The position numbers were made by a program, and so were the translations under genes. From Algoriphagus marinus (GTDB taxonomy: Bacteria; Bacteroidota; Bacteroidia; Cytophagales; Cyclobacteriaceae): DNA of 64,000 bases. Each line of letters opens with the position of its first letter. Within the stretch, counting starts at the first letter, position 1. The stretch covers positions 124,001 to 188,000 of the forward strand of contig NZ_MSPQ01000001.1 of the NCBI RefSeq assembly GCF_001936475.1, read 5' to 3'. The notes beneath the pieces were generated by a model. It worked only from the letters and a program-made list of their open reading frames with translations. It had not been told where the DNA came from and did not search any database. Positions 49,884-59,764 of the stretch are shown piece by piece.

Positions 49884-52800
49884 TTGGATCGTCAGTCATT
49901 TCTTTCCATTTACCAATCCGACCCCGTTTTTCAGACCATCGAGCATGAGATCATGCAAGATGGCAAAATCACCTACCAGCTAAAAGGCCTTTCCGGCAGT
50001 TTGGACATGGTGCTTTTCAGTGCCCTATTCCAAAAAAAGGGTGGATTTCATCTGATAATAGCACAGGACAAAGAAGAGGCTGCTTATTTGAATTCGGATC
50101 TACAGAACCTCCTTCAAACTGAGGAGCATATGGTCTTCCCGTCAAGTTTTAAAAAAGCATATAACTATGAGGAAGTAGATAATGCGAACGTCTTGATTCG
50201 ATCGGAAATATTGAATCTTATCCTGGAAGATCGGACAAAGTCCCGCATAATCATCACTTATCCAGAGGCTCTTTACGAACGGGTGATCAATAAACGATCG
50301 CTTCGCGAAAATACTTTCACAGCCAAAGTAGGAGAGCAGGTAGATATGGAATTTGTTTCCGAGCTTTTGAGTAGTTATGATTTTGAGCGAACCGATTTCG
50401 TCTACGAACCCGGTCAATTTGCAATCCGAGGAGGAATTTTAGACGTTTTTTCATTTTCCAATGAGCATCCTTATCGTCTAGAGCTTTTTGGAAAAGAAAT
50501 AGAAAGTATTCGAACTTTTGACCCTGAAAGCCAGCTTTCAATTGCCGTTGTGGATCATCTCTCATTGATTCCAAATGTTCAAACCAAGCTCCTCCAGGAA
50601 GTCCGCCAATCTTTTCTAGCATTCTTGCCGGAGCATTCTAAAATATGGATCAAAGATCTCCAACTGACTAAAGATGTGATGGATGAATGCTTTCACAAAG
50701 CAAGTCAAGAGTTTGATCAGATAGTCAGAAAAACAAAAAACGACAAACTGGTGCTCAAGCCAGCTGACTTATTTGAAAATGGAAATGACTTTATTCAAGA
50801 AGTCGATCCTTTTTCTAAAATTGAATTTGGGCGACAGTTTTATTTGAAAAATGCCAAGCAAAGTACTTGGGACAGTCAACCACAACCTTCCTTCAATAAG
50901 AATTTCGATCTGCTTGTTAGCCATTTGTCGGAAAATGAAAAGAAAGGCTATACGAATATCATCACTGCAGAAAACGAAAAACAAATTGATCGGCTTATCG
51001 GGATTTTCAGGGAATTAGATCCCACGCTTGAAGCACAAAGCATGCTTTTGGGACTCCGTGAAGGATTTGAGGACCGTCAATTAAAAATTGCCTGCTTTAC
51101 AGATCATCAGCTTTTTGAGCGGTTCCATCGCTATAAAACTCGTACCAAAGCCAGTAAATCAAAGGCGCTTACCATTAAAGAACTCAAAGCTCTTCATCCA
51201 GGAGATTACATTGTCCATGTAGATTATGGAGTAGGAAGATTTGCAGGATTGGAAAAAGTCGATGTTTCTGGCAAAATGCAGGAGGCTGTAAGATTGATTT
51301 TCAGAGATGATGATCTTTTATATGTAAACATTCACTCTCTCCATAAAATATCTAAATACTCAGGTCAAGAGGGTAGTGCACCTGCCATGTCTAAGCTGGG
51401 ATCCCCAGAGTGGGAAAACAAAAAAACCAGGGCTAAAAAGCAAGTAAAAGATATTGCCAAAGACCTGATTGCCCTCTATGCTAAGCGAAGATCGGCACCA
51501 GGGTTTGCCTTTAGTTCTGATTCCGTATTACAGATCGAATTGGAATCCTCTTTTATATATGAGGACACTCCAGATCAGGCTATTGCGACTCAGGATGTAA
51601 AAACCGATATGGAAAAATCCTATCCTATGGATCGTTTGGTATGTGGTGATGTGGGTTTTGGGAAGACGGAGGTAGCGATTCGGGCAGCCTTCAAAGCAGT
51701 TAATGATCGGAAACAAGTGGCCGTATTGGTCCCGACAACAATTTTAGCGATGCAGCATTACCAGACTTTCAAGGAAAGACTGGAAAATCTCCCGCTAAAA
51801 GTTGATTATATCAATCGCTTTAGAACAGCTAAGGAAATCAAGGAAATCGTATCTCAAGTAAAATCCGGAGAGATTGATATTCTGATCGGCACTCATAAAA
51901 TTGTCAACAAAGACATCGTATTCAAAGACCTAGGATTATTAGTCATTGATGAGGAGCAAAAATTTGGTGTGAAAGTAAAAGATCAGTTGAAAAATCTCAG
52001 GGTCAATGTAGATGTCTTGACTTTGACGGCTACTCCTATACCAAGAACACTTCATTTTTCATTGATGGGCGCTCGGGATCTTTCTGTCATCGCAACTCCC
52101 CCTCCGAACAGGCAGCCAGTCACAACTGAAGTCCAGACCTTCCAAGAAGAAGTAATTCGAGATGCTGTTGCGTACGAATTGCGTCGAGGTGGCCAAGTGT
52201 TTTTTGTGCACAATCGAGTTGGGGAGATTGATTCCATTGCCAATCTGATTATGAAGTTAGTACCGGATGCAAGGGTAATCGGGGCACATGGCCAGATGGA
52301 TGGGAAAAAGTTAGAAAAGATCATGGTTGATTTTATCAATCATGAATACGATGTGCTAGTATCTACAAATATTATCGAATCCGGACTTGATATTCCAAAC
52401 GCAAATACCATTTTGATTAATAGAGCTCATATGTTTGGTTTGAGCGATCTACATCAAATGCGTGGCCGAGTTGGGAGAAGCAATAAAAAGGCTTTCTGTT
52501 ACCTTTTGACCAGTCCAATGTCCGGATTAACACCAGAAGCCAGAAAGCGACTCCAGACTCTGGAAGAATTTTCTGATCTCGGAGACGGATTCAAAGTAGC
52601 GATGAAAGACTTAGACATCCGGGGTGCAGGTAATCTATTAGGCGCGGAGCAAAGCGGATTTATTTCAGATTTGGGATTTGAGATGTATCATAAGATTCTG
52701 GATGAAGCAGTTCAAGAATTAAAGGAAAATGAATTCGCATCACTTTTCGAAGTAGATCTAGCAGAGAAAGTAAAGGTTCTTGTTCAGGATTGCACCATAG

Positions 52801-53237
52801 AGACTGATTTGGAATTGTTGATTCCAGAAGAATACGTAGGGAATATCAGTGAGAGGTTAGGGCTTTATTCCAAACTGGATGCAATCAAAAACGAAGAGGA
52901 ATTAAGCAAGTTTTCTACTATGCTTTTGGATCGCTTTGGACCCCTTCCAGAATCCGTTGAGGATTTAATGGAGACCGTGAGATTGCGATGGAAAGCAGAA
53001 AAACTTGGAATAGAAAAGCTGACACTTAAAGGAAATCAGATGAAATGCTATCTGCTTCCTGCTAGTCGAGATGATTTCTATTCTTCTGATACATTTCAAA
53101 AAATCATGCGATTTGCTCAATTCAATACAAGGAACTGTAAAATAAAGGAGTACAAGAATCGTTTGATTCTTACATTGTCAGGTGTTTCGAGTATTTCAAA
53201 AGCACAAGTGAAGCTTAAAGAGATGAACGAATCTTAA
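49884..53237 (+). CDS. mfd: Transcription-repair coupling factor
   Basis: Mfd removes stalled RNA polymerase at DNA lesions and recruits UvrA. The 1117-residue protein has the UvrB-like N-terminus, the RNA-polymerase-interacting domain (GDYIVHVDYGVGRFAGLEKV), and a translocase with Walker A VCGDVGFGKTEVAIRA (K594), DEEQ box LLVIDEEQKFGV and TLTATPIPRTLHFSLMGARD. The TRCF C-terminal domain follows. The start is TTG 49884; the next in-frame ATG is at about codon 24, inside the conserved domain, so TTG fits. It stands alone, with no repair genes adjacent. Confidence 0.96.
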   Translation: MDRQSFLSIYQSDPVFQTIEHEIMQDGKITYQLKGLSGSLDMVLFSALFQKKGGFHLIIAQDKEEAAYLNSDLQNLLQTEEHMVFPSSFKKAYNYEEVDNANVLIRSEILNLILEDRTKSRIIITYPEALYERVINKRSLRENTFTAKVGEQVDMEFVSELLSSYDFERTDFVYEPGQFAIRGGILDVFSFSNEHPYRLELFGKEIESIRTFDPESQLSIAVVDHLSLIPNVQTKLLQEVRQSFLAFLPEHSKIWIKDLQLTKDVMDECFHKASQEFDQIVRKTKNDKLVLKPADLFENGNDFIQEVDPFSKIEFGRQFYLKNAKQSTWDSQPQPSFNKNFDLLVSHLSENEKKGYTNIITAENEKQIDRLIGIFRELDPTLEAQSMLLGLREGFEDRQLKIACFTDHQLFERFHRYKTRTKASKSKALTIKELKALHPGDYIVHVDYGVGRFAGLEKVDVSGKMQEAVRLIFRDDDLLYVNIHSLHKISKYSGQEGSAPAMSKLGSPEWENKKTRAKKQVKDIAKDLIALYAKRRSAPGFAFSSDSVLQIELESSFIYEDTPDQAIATQDVKTDMEKSYPMDRLVCGDVGFGKTEVAIRAAFKAVNDRKQVAVLVPTTILAMQHYQTFKERLENLPLKVDYINRFRTAKEIKEIVSQVKSGEIDILIGTHKIVNKDIVFKDLGLLVIDEEQKFGVKVKDQLKNLRVNVDVLTLTATPIPRTLHFSLMGARDLSVIATPPPNRQPVTTEVQTFQEEVIRDAVAYELRRGGQVFFVHNRVGEIDSIANLIMKLVPDARVIGAHGQMDGKKLEKIMVDFINHEYDVLVSTNIIESGLDIPNANTILINRAHMFGLSDLHQMRGRVGRSNKKAFCYLLTSPMSGLTPEARKRLQTLEEFSDLGDGFKVAMKDLDIRGAGNLLGAEQSGFISDLGFEMYHKILDEAVQELKENEFASLFEVDLAEKVKVLVQDCTIETDLELLIPEEYVGNISERLGLYSKLDAIKNEEELSKFSTMLLDRFGPLPESVEDLMETVRLRWKAEKLGIEKLTLKGNQMKCYLLPASRDDFYSSDTFQKIMRFAQFNTRNCKIKEYKNRLILTLSGVSSISKAQVKLKEMNES

Positions 53238-53415
53238 AAAAATTAACATTTTTACTGGCATAAATATTGCAGTTTTGCACAACTATTCTGTAGTTAAATG
53301 AGATTTTAAGCGCTTTTAAGGCACTGTTAAGTTTATTTGATCATCAGAAATCATTGCAAGTGCTTGACATTGCATTTATATTGCATCGATAATTAGACCT
53401 AAACGAATACAAAAT
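53238..53415 (+). promoter_or_regulatory. gldJ upstream region with repeated ATTGCA
   Basis: The hexamer ATTGCA appears four times at 53266-53271, 53353-53358, 53369-53374 and 53380-53385, the last two 11 bp apart. A TTGACA sits at 53364-53369. No exact TAnnTTTG was found. The cluster could be an operator for gldJ. Confidence 0.4.
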
Positions 53416-54639
53416 ATGCGTCTGAGTAACAAATCTTGGGGAATGTGGGTAGCCGCTTTTGCGATTGTAGGAAGCTCTATTCTAACCTCATGTAACAAAA
53501 CACCTGGTTATGGCAGAAGGACTGCAAACAACCCTGGTAAAAAGAGTGCTACAACCGGTCAGGAATTCAGTTTTGAAGAAAATGACTCGACAAACTTTTT
53601 CGTAGCCAAAAATGCTGAACAAATCCCTGGGCCGAATCTAAAGTTCATTCAAGGCGGTCGTGCTGTTTTGGGATCCCAAGAAGAGGATATCATGGCTTTC
53701 CGAGATAATTTGGAGCGAACCGTGACTGTTTCCAATTTCTATCTGGATGAGACAGAAATCACTAATAATGATTACCGCGAGTTTCTTTTTGATATGAAAA
53801 AGAAAGTAAGCGCTGATTCACTGTTAAAATTAGAGCCATCTGAAAATGTATGGAAGGGCGCAATGTCTTTTAATGACATGTACCAATCTTATTATTTCAG
53901 ATTCCCTGGATTTAACTTTTACCCAGTTGCTGGTGTATCTTGGAGTCAAGCAAATATCTATTCAAAATGGAGAACTGAGTTTGTACAGGAGTTAATAAGA
54001 AAAGAAAGAGAAATTGATTCCACGTTTACTAAAACTCAATTAATCGAGAGAGGTGTAGCGTTGGCAGATTATCGTCTACCAACTGAAGCTGAGTGGGAAT
54101 ATGCTGCTAAAGCAATGATTGGAACTCAATATTTGGACGAAAATCAAGAGTATGGAAGAATCTATCCATGGGATGGTCGTGGTGTCAGAAACCCTTACAA
54201 CGTAAAAAGAAAAGGTAAGCAAGGTGATCTGCTAGCTAACTTCAAAAGAGGTAGAGGTGATTATGGAGGAATTTCCGGTAATCAGCGAAATGATGGTGAA
54301 ATTATCCCTACTAACGTATATGACATGGCTCCTAATGATTTCGGGCTTTATCACATGGCAGGAAACATGAATGAGTGGGTTCAGGATATTTATCGTCCTC
54401 TTTCTTTTCAGGATTTTGACGATCTAAACCCAGTTAGAAATAGTGGGGTATATGATGAAGAAGATACATATGAGACTTCTATGTTGACAGACGAACTACG
54501 TGTCTACAAAGGAGGATCTTGGAGAGATGTTACTTATTGGCTTGCCCCAGGTACCAGAAGATTTATGCATCAAGATTCTGCAACCAACGATATCGGTTTC
54601 AGATGTGCGATGATTTCAATCGGAGAGAAAGGAAAATAA
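53416..54639 (+). CDS. gldJ: Gliding motility lipoprotein GldJ-like (SUMF1 fold)
   Basis: The 407-residue lipoprotein has its lipobox at LTSC (C26). The SUMF1/formylglycine-generating-enzyme-like domain covers most of the mature chain: NLKFIQGGRAVLGSQEED, YLDETEITNNDYREFLF, PVAGVSWSQANIYSKWR, YRLPTEAEWEYAAKAM, FGLYHMAGNMNEWVQDIYRP and RVYKGGSWRDVTYWLAPGTR. GldJ and GldK are homologous SUMF1-type lipoproteins of the type IX secretion/gliding apparatus. The segment after NEWVQDIYRPLSFQDFDDLNP looks closer to GldJ. It lies 178 bp after mfd and ends in a strong terminator. Confidence 0.8.
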   Translation: MRLSNKSWGMWVAAFAIVGSSILTSCNKTPGYGRRTANNPGKKSATTGQEFSFEENDSTNFFVAKNAEQIPGPNLKFIQGGRAVLGSQEEDIMAFRDNLERTVTVSNFYLDETEITNNDYREFLFDMKKKVSADSLLKLEPSENVWKGAMSFNDMYQSYYFRFPGFNFYPVAGVSWSQANIYSKWRTEFVQELIRKEREIDSTFTKTQLIERGVALADYRLPTEAEWEYAAKAMIGTQYLDENQEYGRIYPWDGRGVRNPYNVKRKGKQGDLLANFKRGRGDYGGISGNQRNDGEIIPTNVYDMAPNDFGLYHMAGNMNEWVQDIYRPLSFQDFDDLNPVRNSGVYDEEDTYETSMLTDELRVYKGGSWRDVTYWLAPGTRRFMHQDSATNDIGFRCAMISIGEKGK

Positions 54640-54976
54640 CTCTTAAGAACACATTTAAAAATACCCTTGGCTAATACTAACCAAGGGTATTTTTTTTACT
54701 GTTAAAAACCAATCCATATTTTTCAGAAGTAGATTAGGGTAGATAAATTCAGTGGATTTTGGTGAAACACTGCTACTACAAAATTTTCGCACATTAAATT
54801 AATCCAGTCAGAATCTTTACCACCAGACTTTACCAAAACCCGGATTAAGAATAAAATCCCGTATTGAAGGTTTAAATGGTAAAAAAAAGTCCTGAAGTTT
54901 CCCGTCGAAGGAATCTCATCGCAATAAATCGAAGCGGTTTAAAACTGTAATACAACTTCTATTGAATATCTCGGTT
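54640..54976. other. 337-bp intergenic region between gldJ and the hydroxylase gene
   Basis: It contains the gldJ terminator at its left end. The rest, about 280 bp, holds no ORF, recognisable promoter, RNA gene or repeat. The flanking genes are convergent, so no promoter is expected, and its length is unexplained. Confidence 0.5.
54661..54698 (+). terminator. Terminator of gldJ
   Basis: A perfect 10-bp stem (ATACCCTTGG at 54661-54670 with CCAAGGGTAT at 54681-54690) is followed by eight T. Confidence 0.9.
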
Positions 54977-56257
54977 TTAGGAGATGCTAACCATCTTTCG
55001 CTCATTCTTGACACTGATTCCTTCCGATTTACAGAACCAAAAAACAACGATAGGCGAAAGTGCAAGAATCGTCATAATCATAATCGATCCGAAAGGAATG
55101 GAATCATTCAAACCAAACCAATCACCGGACACGAGAATAATTGCTAAGCCTGAGATACTTTTTAAAATTTCCCAAATCCAAGCTTTCGGATTTTTATCCA
55201 TCAACTCTGTGTAAGCATAGACAGTCAAAAAGATAAATGCTCCATAAATAAAAATGCCAGGTGAACCAATAGAAGCAATATTGCCAAACATATAAAACAC
55301 ATAAAACACAAGCATCAGAAACTGAAAAATACTCCATCGAAGCAATGCCGGGGAGAGTAAAGGGCTGTATTTTTCAAAATGATATACATCCTCGATTTTT
55401 TCAACTGGAAACTTCTCCTCAACATCTGCTGGTCTCCAGCCCAATGGCATAAACCAGATTTTTAATTTATCCTCCCATTTGGAAGCTCTCCAGGCATCTT
55501 TGATTAAGAGCCATAAATGCATGAAATTGATTTTGATCGGGTTCCAGGTTCTTACTGGTCGAGTCACCCCATAGACAGCAGGCACATCTTCCAACTCTTC
55601 TTGAAACGTACCGAAAAACTTATCCCAGAAAATGAAAATTTGTCCATAATTCTTGTCCAAATAAATTGGATTGATCGCATGATGTACCCGATGGTGAGCT
55701 GGAGTAACAATAATATGCTCCAAAAAACCCATTCTCTTGATATGTTGAGTATGATACCAAAACTGGGCAAAAAGATGGATTGGGCCTACTTCTGCGATTA
55801 CTTCTGTTGGAACTCCCAAAAATGCTGCTGGCAATAGAAACACGGTGAAAATCCTTACAAATGAAGATATACTTTGCCTTAAAGCACAAGCTAAATTGAA
55901 CTCCTCACTACTGTGATGAATAATGTGATTGTTCCAAAAAATATTGTACTCATGGTTGATTCGGTGTACCCAGTAGCCAGAAAAATCCAAGGCGACGAAG
56001 GCAATCAAAAAGGTAAGCCAACTTGCATTTACATGGGTCAATGCTACATGATCAACCAGCCAGCCATAAGAAATAATAGCTATACTCAATCCCAGCACAT
56101 CTTTGGTAACATTGGTAATACCTGAACTCAGGCTTGAAAGCATATCATTCGTTGGTACCGTATCATTATTCTTATACCAGCCATACCACTTTTCCAATAG
56201 AACTAAGACCAAAAAAGCTGGCATTGCAATTAATAATATCTTTCCGTAAGTCTCCAT
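54977..56257 (-). CDS. Sterol desaturase/fatty acid hydroxylase family membrane protein
   Basis: The 426-residue integral membrane di-iron oxygenase has the three histidine boxes: YWVHRINHEYN, NNHIIHHSSEE and TPAHHRVHHAIN. Several membrane helices surround them and a C-terminal helical domain (about 300-420) adds further membrane segments. The substrate may be a fatty acid, sterol or carotenoid; none is indicated by neighbours. The gene is monocistronic, and the region upstream (56258-56399) is AT-rich. The long C-terminal extension is as in some bacterial sterol desaturase-family proteins. Confidence 0.88.
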   Translation of the reverse strand: METYGKILLIAMPAFLVLVLLEKWYGWYKNNDTVPTNDMLSSLSSGITNVTKDVLGLSIAIISYGWLVDHVALTHVNASWLTFLIAFVALDFSGYWVHRINHEYNIFWNNHIIHHSSEEFNLACALRQSISSFVRIFTVFLLPAAFLGVPTEVIAEVGPIHLFAQFWYHTQHIKRMGFLEHIIVTPAHHRVHHAINPIYLDKNYGQIFIFWDKFFGTFQEELEDVPAVYGVTRPVRTWNPIKINFMHLWLLIKDAWRASKWEDKLKIWFMPLGWRPADVEEKFPVEKIEDVYHFEKYSPLLSPALLRWSIFQFLMLVFYVFYMFGNIASIGSPGIFIYGAFIFLTVYAYTELMDKNPKAWIWEILKSISGLAIILVSGDWFGLNDSIPFGSIMIMTILALSPIVVFWFCKSEGISVKNERKMVSIS

Positions 56258-56399
56258 TTTTTAATTTTCCAAGATTAAAATACTGAAATAAACTGATTCC
56301 GAGCAAATTTTTAACTGTCTGGGAAATCATATCAAATTTAGTTTTGAAGTTTTTTCTCCAACAACTTTAATGAGCTTTTCTACTAAGCTATTTCAGGCA

Positions 56400-56430
56400 C
56401 AAAAAAAAGGAAGCCTCCACTTCCTCTTTT
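56400..56430 (-). terminator. Terminator of the small outer-membrane protein gene
   Basis: On the minus strand AGGAAG pairs with CTTCCT around TGGAGG, followed by seven or more T. Confidence 0.75.
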
Positions 56431-56452
56431 TGATTTATTTTAATTCTAGATC

Positions 56453-57031
56453 TTAAAGCCTAATCCTGATTCCAGCATTAGCGAATAAGCCATTCGTTTT
56501 TCCAAAATCGATATTGGTAAAACTAGTTTGCAAATCGGTCACTGACCATTCATAGCTAATATCCACAAACAAAATCGAGAAATTCAGTCCAGCACCAGCA
56601 AAAACGCCCCAAGCCGGAGAATTAACATTATCCTTATTTACACCTTCTCCAGTATCTGTCACAAAGAAGCCTGAAGGACCTCCAAAAAGGCGAAGTGACG
56701 CAGTGGATTCTGAGTTTCCAATAAGGTTGTATCCAAGCGCTAAAGGAACTCTTATTCCTTTTAAATCTGCTTTCAAATCCGGCTGAGTCAAATTATCTGA
56801 AGATGAGAATTCTGCAGATTTACTTTGATAAAAAATTCCGGGTTCCACATAGATTTTTTCACCAAAGGCTACACTTGCCCCAATCTGCCATCCTGTTCTT
56901 CCATTTGCTGTTCCATCTCCATTTGACACTACATCAGTAAAGTTTACACCCACTGTTGGTTTAATGGTTTGTCCTTTAGTCAGATGAACCATTCCTATAC
57001 TAAAAAGAATGACAATTATTATTTTTTTCAT
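56453..57031 (-). CDS. Outer-membrane beta-barrel protein (PorT-like)
   Basis: The 192-residue protein has a signal peptide (MKKIIIVILFSIGMVHLTKG) and alternating beta-strands: TVGVNFTDVVSNGDG, WQIGASVAFGEKIYVEPGIFYQ, IRVPLALGYNLIG and AWGVFAGAGLNFS. The C-terminal strand ends NAGIRIRL. It fits an eight-stranded outer-membrane barrel of the 'porin family' common in Bacteroidota. Function is unknown. Upstream is 209 bp to the divergent S9 peptidase gene. Confidence 0.82.
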   Translation of the reverse strand: MKKIIIVILFSIGMVHLTKGQTIKPTVGVNFTDVVSNGDGTANGRTGWQIGASVAFGEKIYVEPGIFYQSKSAEFSSSDNLTQPDLKADLKGIRVPLALGYNLIGNSESTASLRLFGGPSGFFVTDTGEGVNKDNVNSPAWGVFAGAGLNFSILFVDISYEWSVTDLQTSFTNIDFGKTNGLFANAGIRIRL

Positions 57032-57240
57032 GGTTTCAGATTTTCTTTTTTTGTATCAAAACTTCATTCAATAGTGCTAAAATTAGTTTTATTCTCAAAA
57101 TAATTTAACGAAATCCACTCATGGCTATGCGCTTATCCTAGAATCATGCAGTATTCAAGTAAGATACAGACCACTTATGAAGTTTACGAAAAGGTTTATT
57201 TATCAGGTTTTATCTTCATGCAAACTAATCCAATCAGAAT

Positions 57241-59667
57241 ATGAAACGGGTAATACTAATTATTATCTCCATTCTTGGGACTTTCTATCATCAAGGAATA
57301 GCCCAAACATCCTACCAAACTCCTCCAAAAGCAATTGCCGATTTGGTTAATGCACCGAGTACCCCATCTGTAAGCTTTAGTAAAAATGGCGACTGGATGA
57401 TGCTTCTCGAGCGGGCAGACAATCCGAGCATAGAAGAACTTTCGCAGCCCGAGCTTCGAATAGCTGGACTACGAATCAATCCTGCCACATCAGGGCCAAG
57501 CCGGGGAAGAGGCGTAGAAAACATCAAGATCAAAATGACTCAAAGCGGTGAGGAAATCCAAATCAAAGGATTACCTACCAAGCCAAGTATGGGAGGGTTT
57601 GCCCTTTCAAAAGATGAAAAATATTTAGCTTTTACTCAAACAGAAGCTAATGGAATTAGCCTTTGGGTAGTAGACTTAGGCACTTTTGAAGCCAAAAAAC
57701 TAACCGATCCAATTTTAAATGAAACCGTCGGAAATTCGATGGCTTGGACTCCGGAAAATCAAATCCTTATAAAAGCAGCCAACCCAAACAGAGGCGGGAT
57801 TCCACAAAAACCTTCAGCGCCAGCAGGCCCGATCGTCCAGGAATCTACTGGAGAAGCTTCTCCAAACCGGACGTATCAGGATCTTTTGAGCAACCCGTAT
57901 GACGAAAAATTATTCGCTTATTTCATAGATTCCCAAATCATGCTGGTCGATTTAGACGGGAATAAAAAACCTATCGGTCCTTCCGGAATGATCAAGTCAA
58001 TGGATCTTTCTCCTGATGGAAAATTCCTCCTGGTTGACCTTATTAAAAAGCCGTTCTCCTATTTAGTACCTGCTTCCAGATTCCCCTACGACGTTGAGAT
58101 ATGGGACAGAACTGGTAAAAAAGTCAAGACCTTGGCACAGATTCCTTTGGATGAAAATCGCCCAACTGGTTTTGATGCAACTGTGACAGGGCCAAGAAAT
58201 ATCAATTGGAGAGCTGATAAAGGAGCAATGCTATATTGGGTAGAAGCACAAGATGGTGGTGATCCTAGAAACGATGTGAAAGATCGTGAGATCATTTACA
58301 CACTGGATTCACCTTTTTCTGGAGAAAAGAAAACCCTAGCAACCACTCCTTATCGTTTTGCTGGAATCGCTTGGTCAGATGACAACTTTGCGATCATGAA
58401 CGAGCGCTGGTCAGCGAGCAGAAAGGAAATGAGATCTGTAATCAATCCTTCTAAGCCAGATCAAGCTAAAAGAGTGATCATCGAGCGCTCTTCTGATGAC
58501 CTTTATAATGATCCAGGAGATCCACTTTTTGTAGAAAACGAATTTGGGAAAAATGTCCTGATGCGAAATGGCGATTTGGTTTTCATGACCAGTCCAGGAG
58601 GATCACCTGATGGAAATATGCCTTTCTTATCCACATTTAACACTAAAACCAAAGAACAAAATATCCTCTGGAGATCGCAGGCTCCCTATTATGAAAGAGT
58701 AGTAAAAGTCTTGGATGATTCGGGTTCAGAGTTTATTACTCTGAAAGAAAGCACCGATATTCAGCCAAACTATTGGCTAGTTAATACCAAAAAGCGGATG
58801 GCTCCTCTCCAAGTGACCAATTTTGCGCATCCATACGAATCCCTAAAAGGAATCCAGAAGCAGCAGGTCACCTATTCGAGAGAAGATGGTTTAAATCTTT
58901 CTGCAGTAATCTATACTCCAGCTGGATATGACCCGGCAAAAGATGGCACGCTTCCAGTGCTAATGTGGGCTTATCCACGAGAGTACAAGTCCAAAGAAGT
59001 TGCGGCTCAAGTTAGAGGTTCTAAATATGCGTTTACACGTCTAAGTTGGGGCTCACCGATCTATTGGGTGACTCGAGGCTATGCGATTATGGATCAGACA
59101 GAGATGCCAATCGTGGGTGAAGGTGACAAAGAACCAAATGATTACTTTGTTGAGCAATTGGTATGGAATGCTGAGGCTGCCATAGACAAAATCGTAGATA
59201 TGGGAATCGGTGATCGGATGAGAATCGCAGTGGGAGGTCATTCCTATGGTGCATTCATGACAGCTAATTTGCTTTCTCATACAGACCTTTTTGCTGCGGG
59301 AATCGCGCGAAGTGGTGCCTATAACCGAACCCTTACTCCATTTGGGTTCCAGTATGAGCAGCGGACTTACTGGGAGGCTCCGGAGGTGTACTTCAACATG
59401 TCACCTTTCTCTTATGCACACAAAGTGACAACTCCAATCTTGATGATTCATGGCGAAGCGGATAATAATTCCGGAACCTTCCCGATTCAGTCTGAGCGTT
59501 ATTATAATGCTTTAAAAGGACACGGAGCAACAGCAAGATTGGTTTTCTTACCTAATGAAAGCCATGGCTATGCCGCTCAAGAATCCATTCTGCATACACT
59601 TTGGGAAATGGATACTTGGCTAGAAAAGTATGTGAAGAATAAGAATACGATGGATAAATCGAAGTAA
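57241..59667 (+). CDS. S9-family serine peptidase, glutamyl endopeptidase-like
   Basis: The 808-residue exported peptidase has a signal peptide (about 1-22, IIISILGTFYHQGIAQ), an N-terminal beta-propeller (about 40-540) and a C-terminal alpha/beta hydrolase domain. The triad is Ser668 in GGHSYGAFMTANLL, Asp in HGEADNNSGTF and His in PNESHGYAAQES. The N-terminal segment PPKAIADLVNAPSTPSVSFS and the HSYGAF motif resemble plant chloroplast glutamyl endopeptidase (S9D). Glu specificity is inferred by that resemblance. It lies alone, with terminator downstream. Confidence 0.88.
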   Translation: MKRVILIIISILGTFYHQGIAQTSYQTPPKAIADLVNAPSTPSVSFSKNGDWMMLLERADNPSIEELSQPELRIAGLRINPATSGPSRGRGVENIKIKMTQSGEEIQIKGLPTKPSMGGFALSKDEKYLAFTQTEANGISLWVVDLGTFEAKKLTDPILNETVGNSMAWTPENQILIKAANPNRGGIPQKPSAPAGPIVQESTGEASPNRTYQDLLSNPYDEKLFAYFIDSQIMLVDLDGNKKPIGPSGMIKSMDLSPDGKFLLVDLIKKPFSYLVPASRFPYDVEIWDRTGKKVKTLAQIPLDENRPTGFDATVTGPRNINWRADKGAMLYWVEAQDGGDPRNDVKDREIIYTLDSPFSGEKKTLATTPYRFAGIAWSDDNFAIMNERWSASRKEMRSVINPSKPDQAKRVIIERSSDDLYNDPGDPLFVENEFGKNVLMRNGDLVFMTSPGGSPDGNMPFLSTFNTKTKEQNILWRSQAPYYERVVKVLDDSGSEFITLKESTDIQPNYWLVNTKKRMAPLQVTNFAHPYESLKGIQKQQVTYSREDGLNLSAVIYTPAGYDPAKDGTLPVLMWAYPREYKSKEVAAQVRGSKYAFTRLSWGSPIYWVTRGYAIMDQTEMPIVGEGDKEPNDYFVEQLVWNAEAAIDKIVDMGIGDRMRIAVGGHSYGAFMTANLLSHTDLFAAGIARSGAYNRTLTPFGFQYEQRTYWEAPEVYFNMSPFSYAHKVTTPILMIHGEADNNSGTFPIQSERYYNALKGHGATARLVFLPNESHGYAAQESILHTLWEMDTWLEKYVKNKNTMDKSK

Positions 59668-59679
59668 GTTGGAAAACTT

Positions 59680-59716
59680 AAAACCCCACTCAAATTAAAT
59701 TTTGAGTGGGGTTTTT
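59680..59716. terminator. Bidirectional terminator between S9 peptidase and uppP
   Basis: A perfect 15-bp stem (59680-59694 with 59701-59715) with six-base loop has T on one side and A on the other. Confidence 0.9.
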
Positions 59717-59764
59717 ACTTTTTAGGATGGATTGGGATACTATTTTTAATTTATTCTAAACTAA

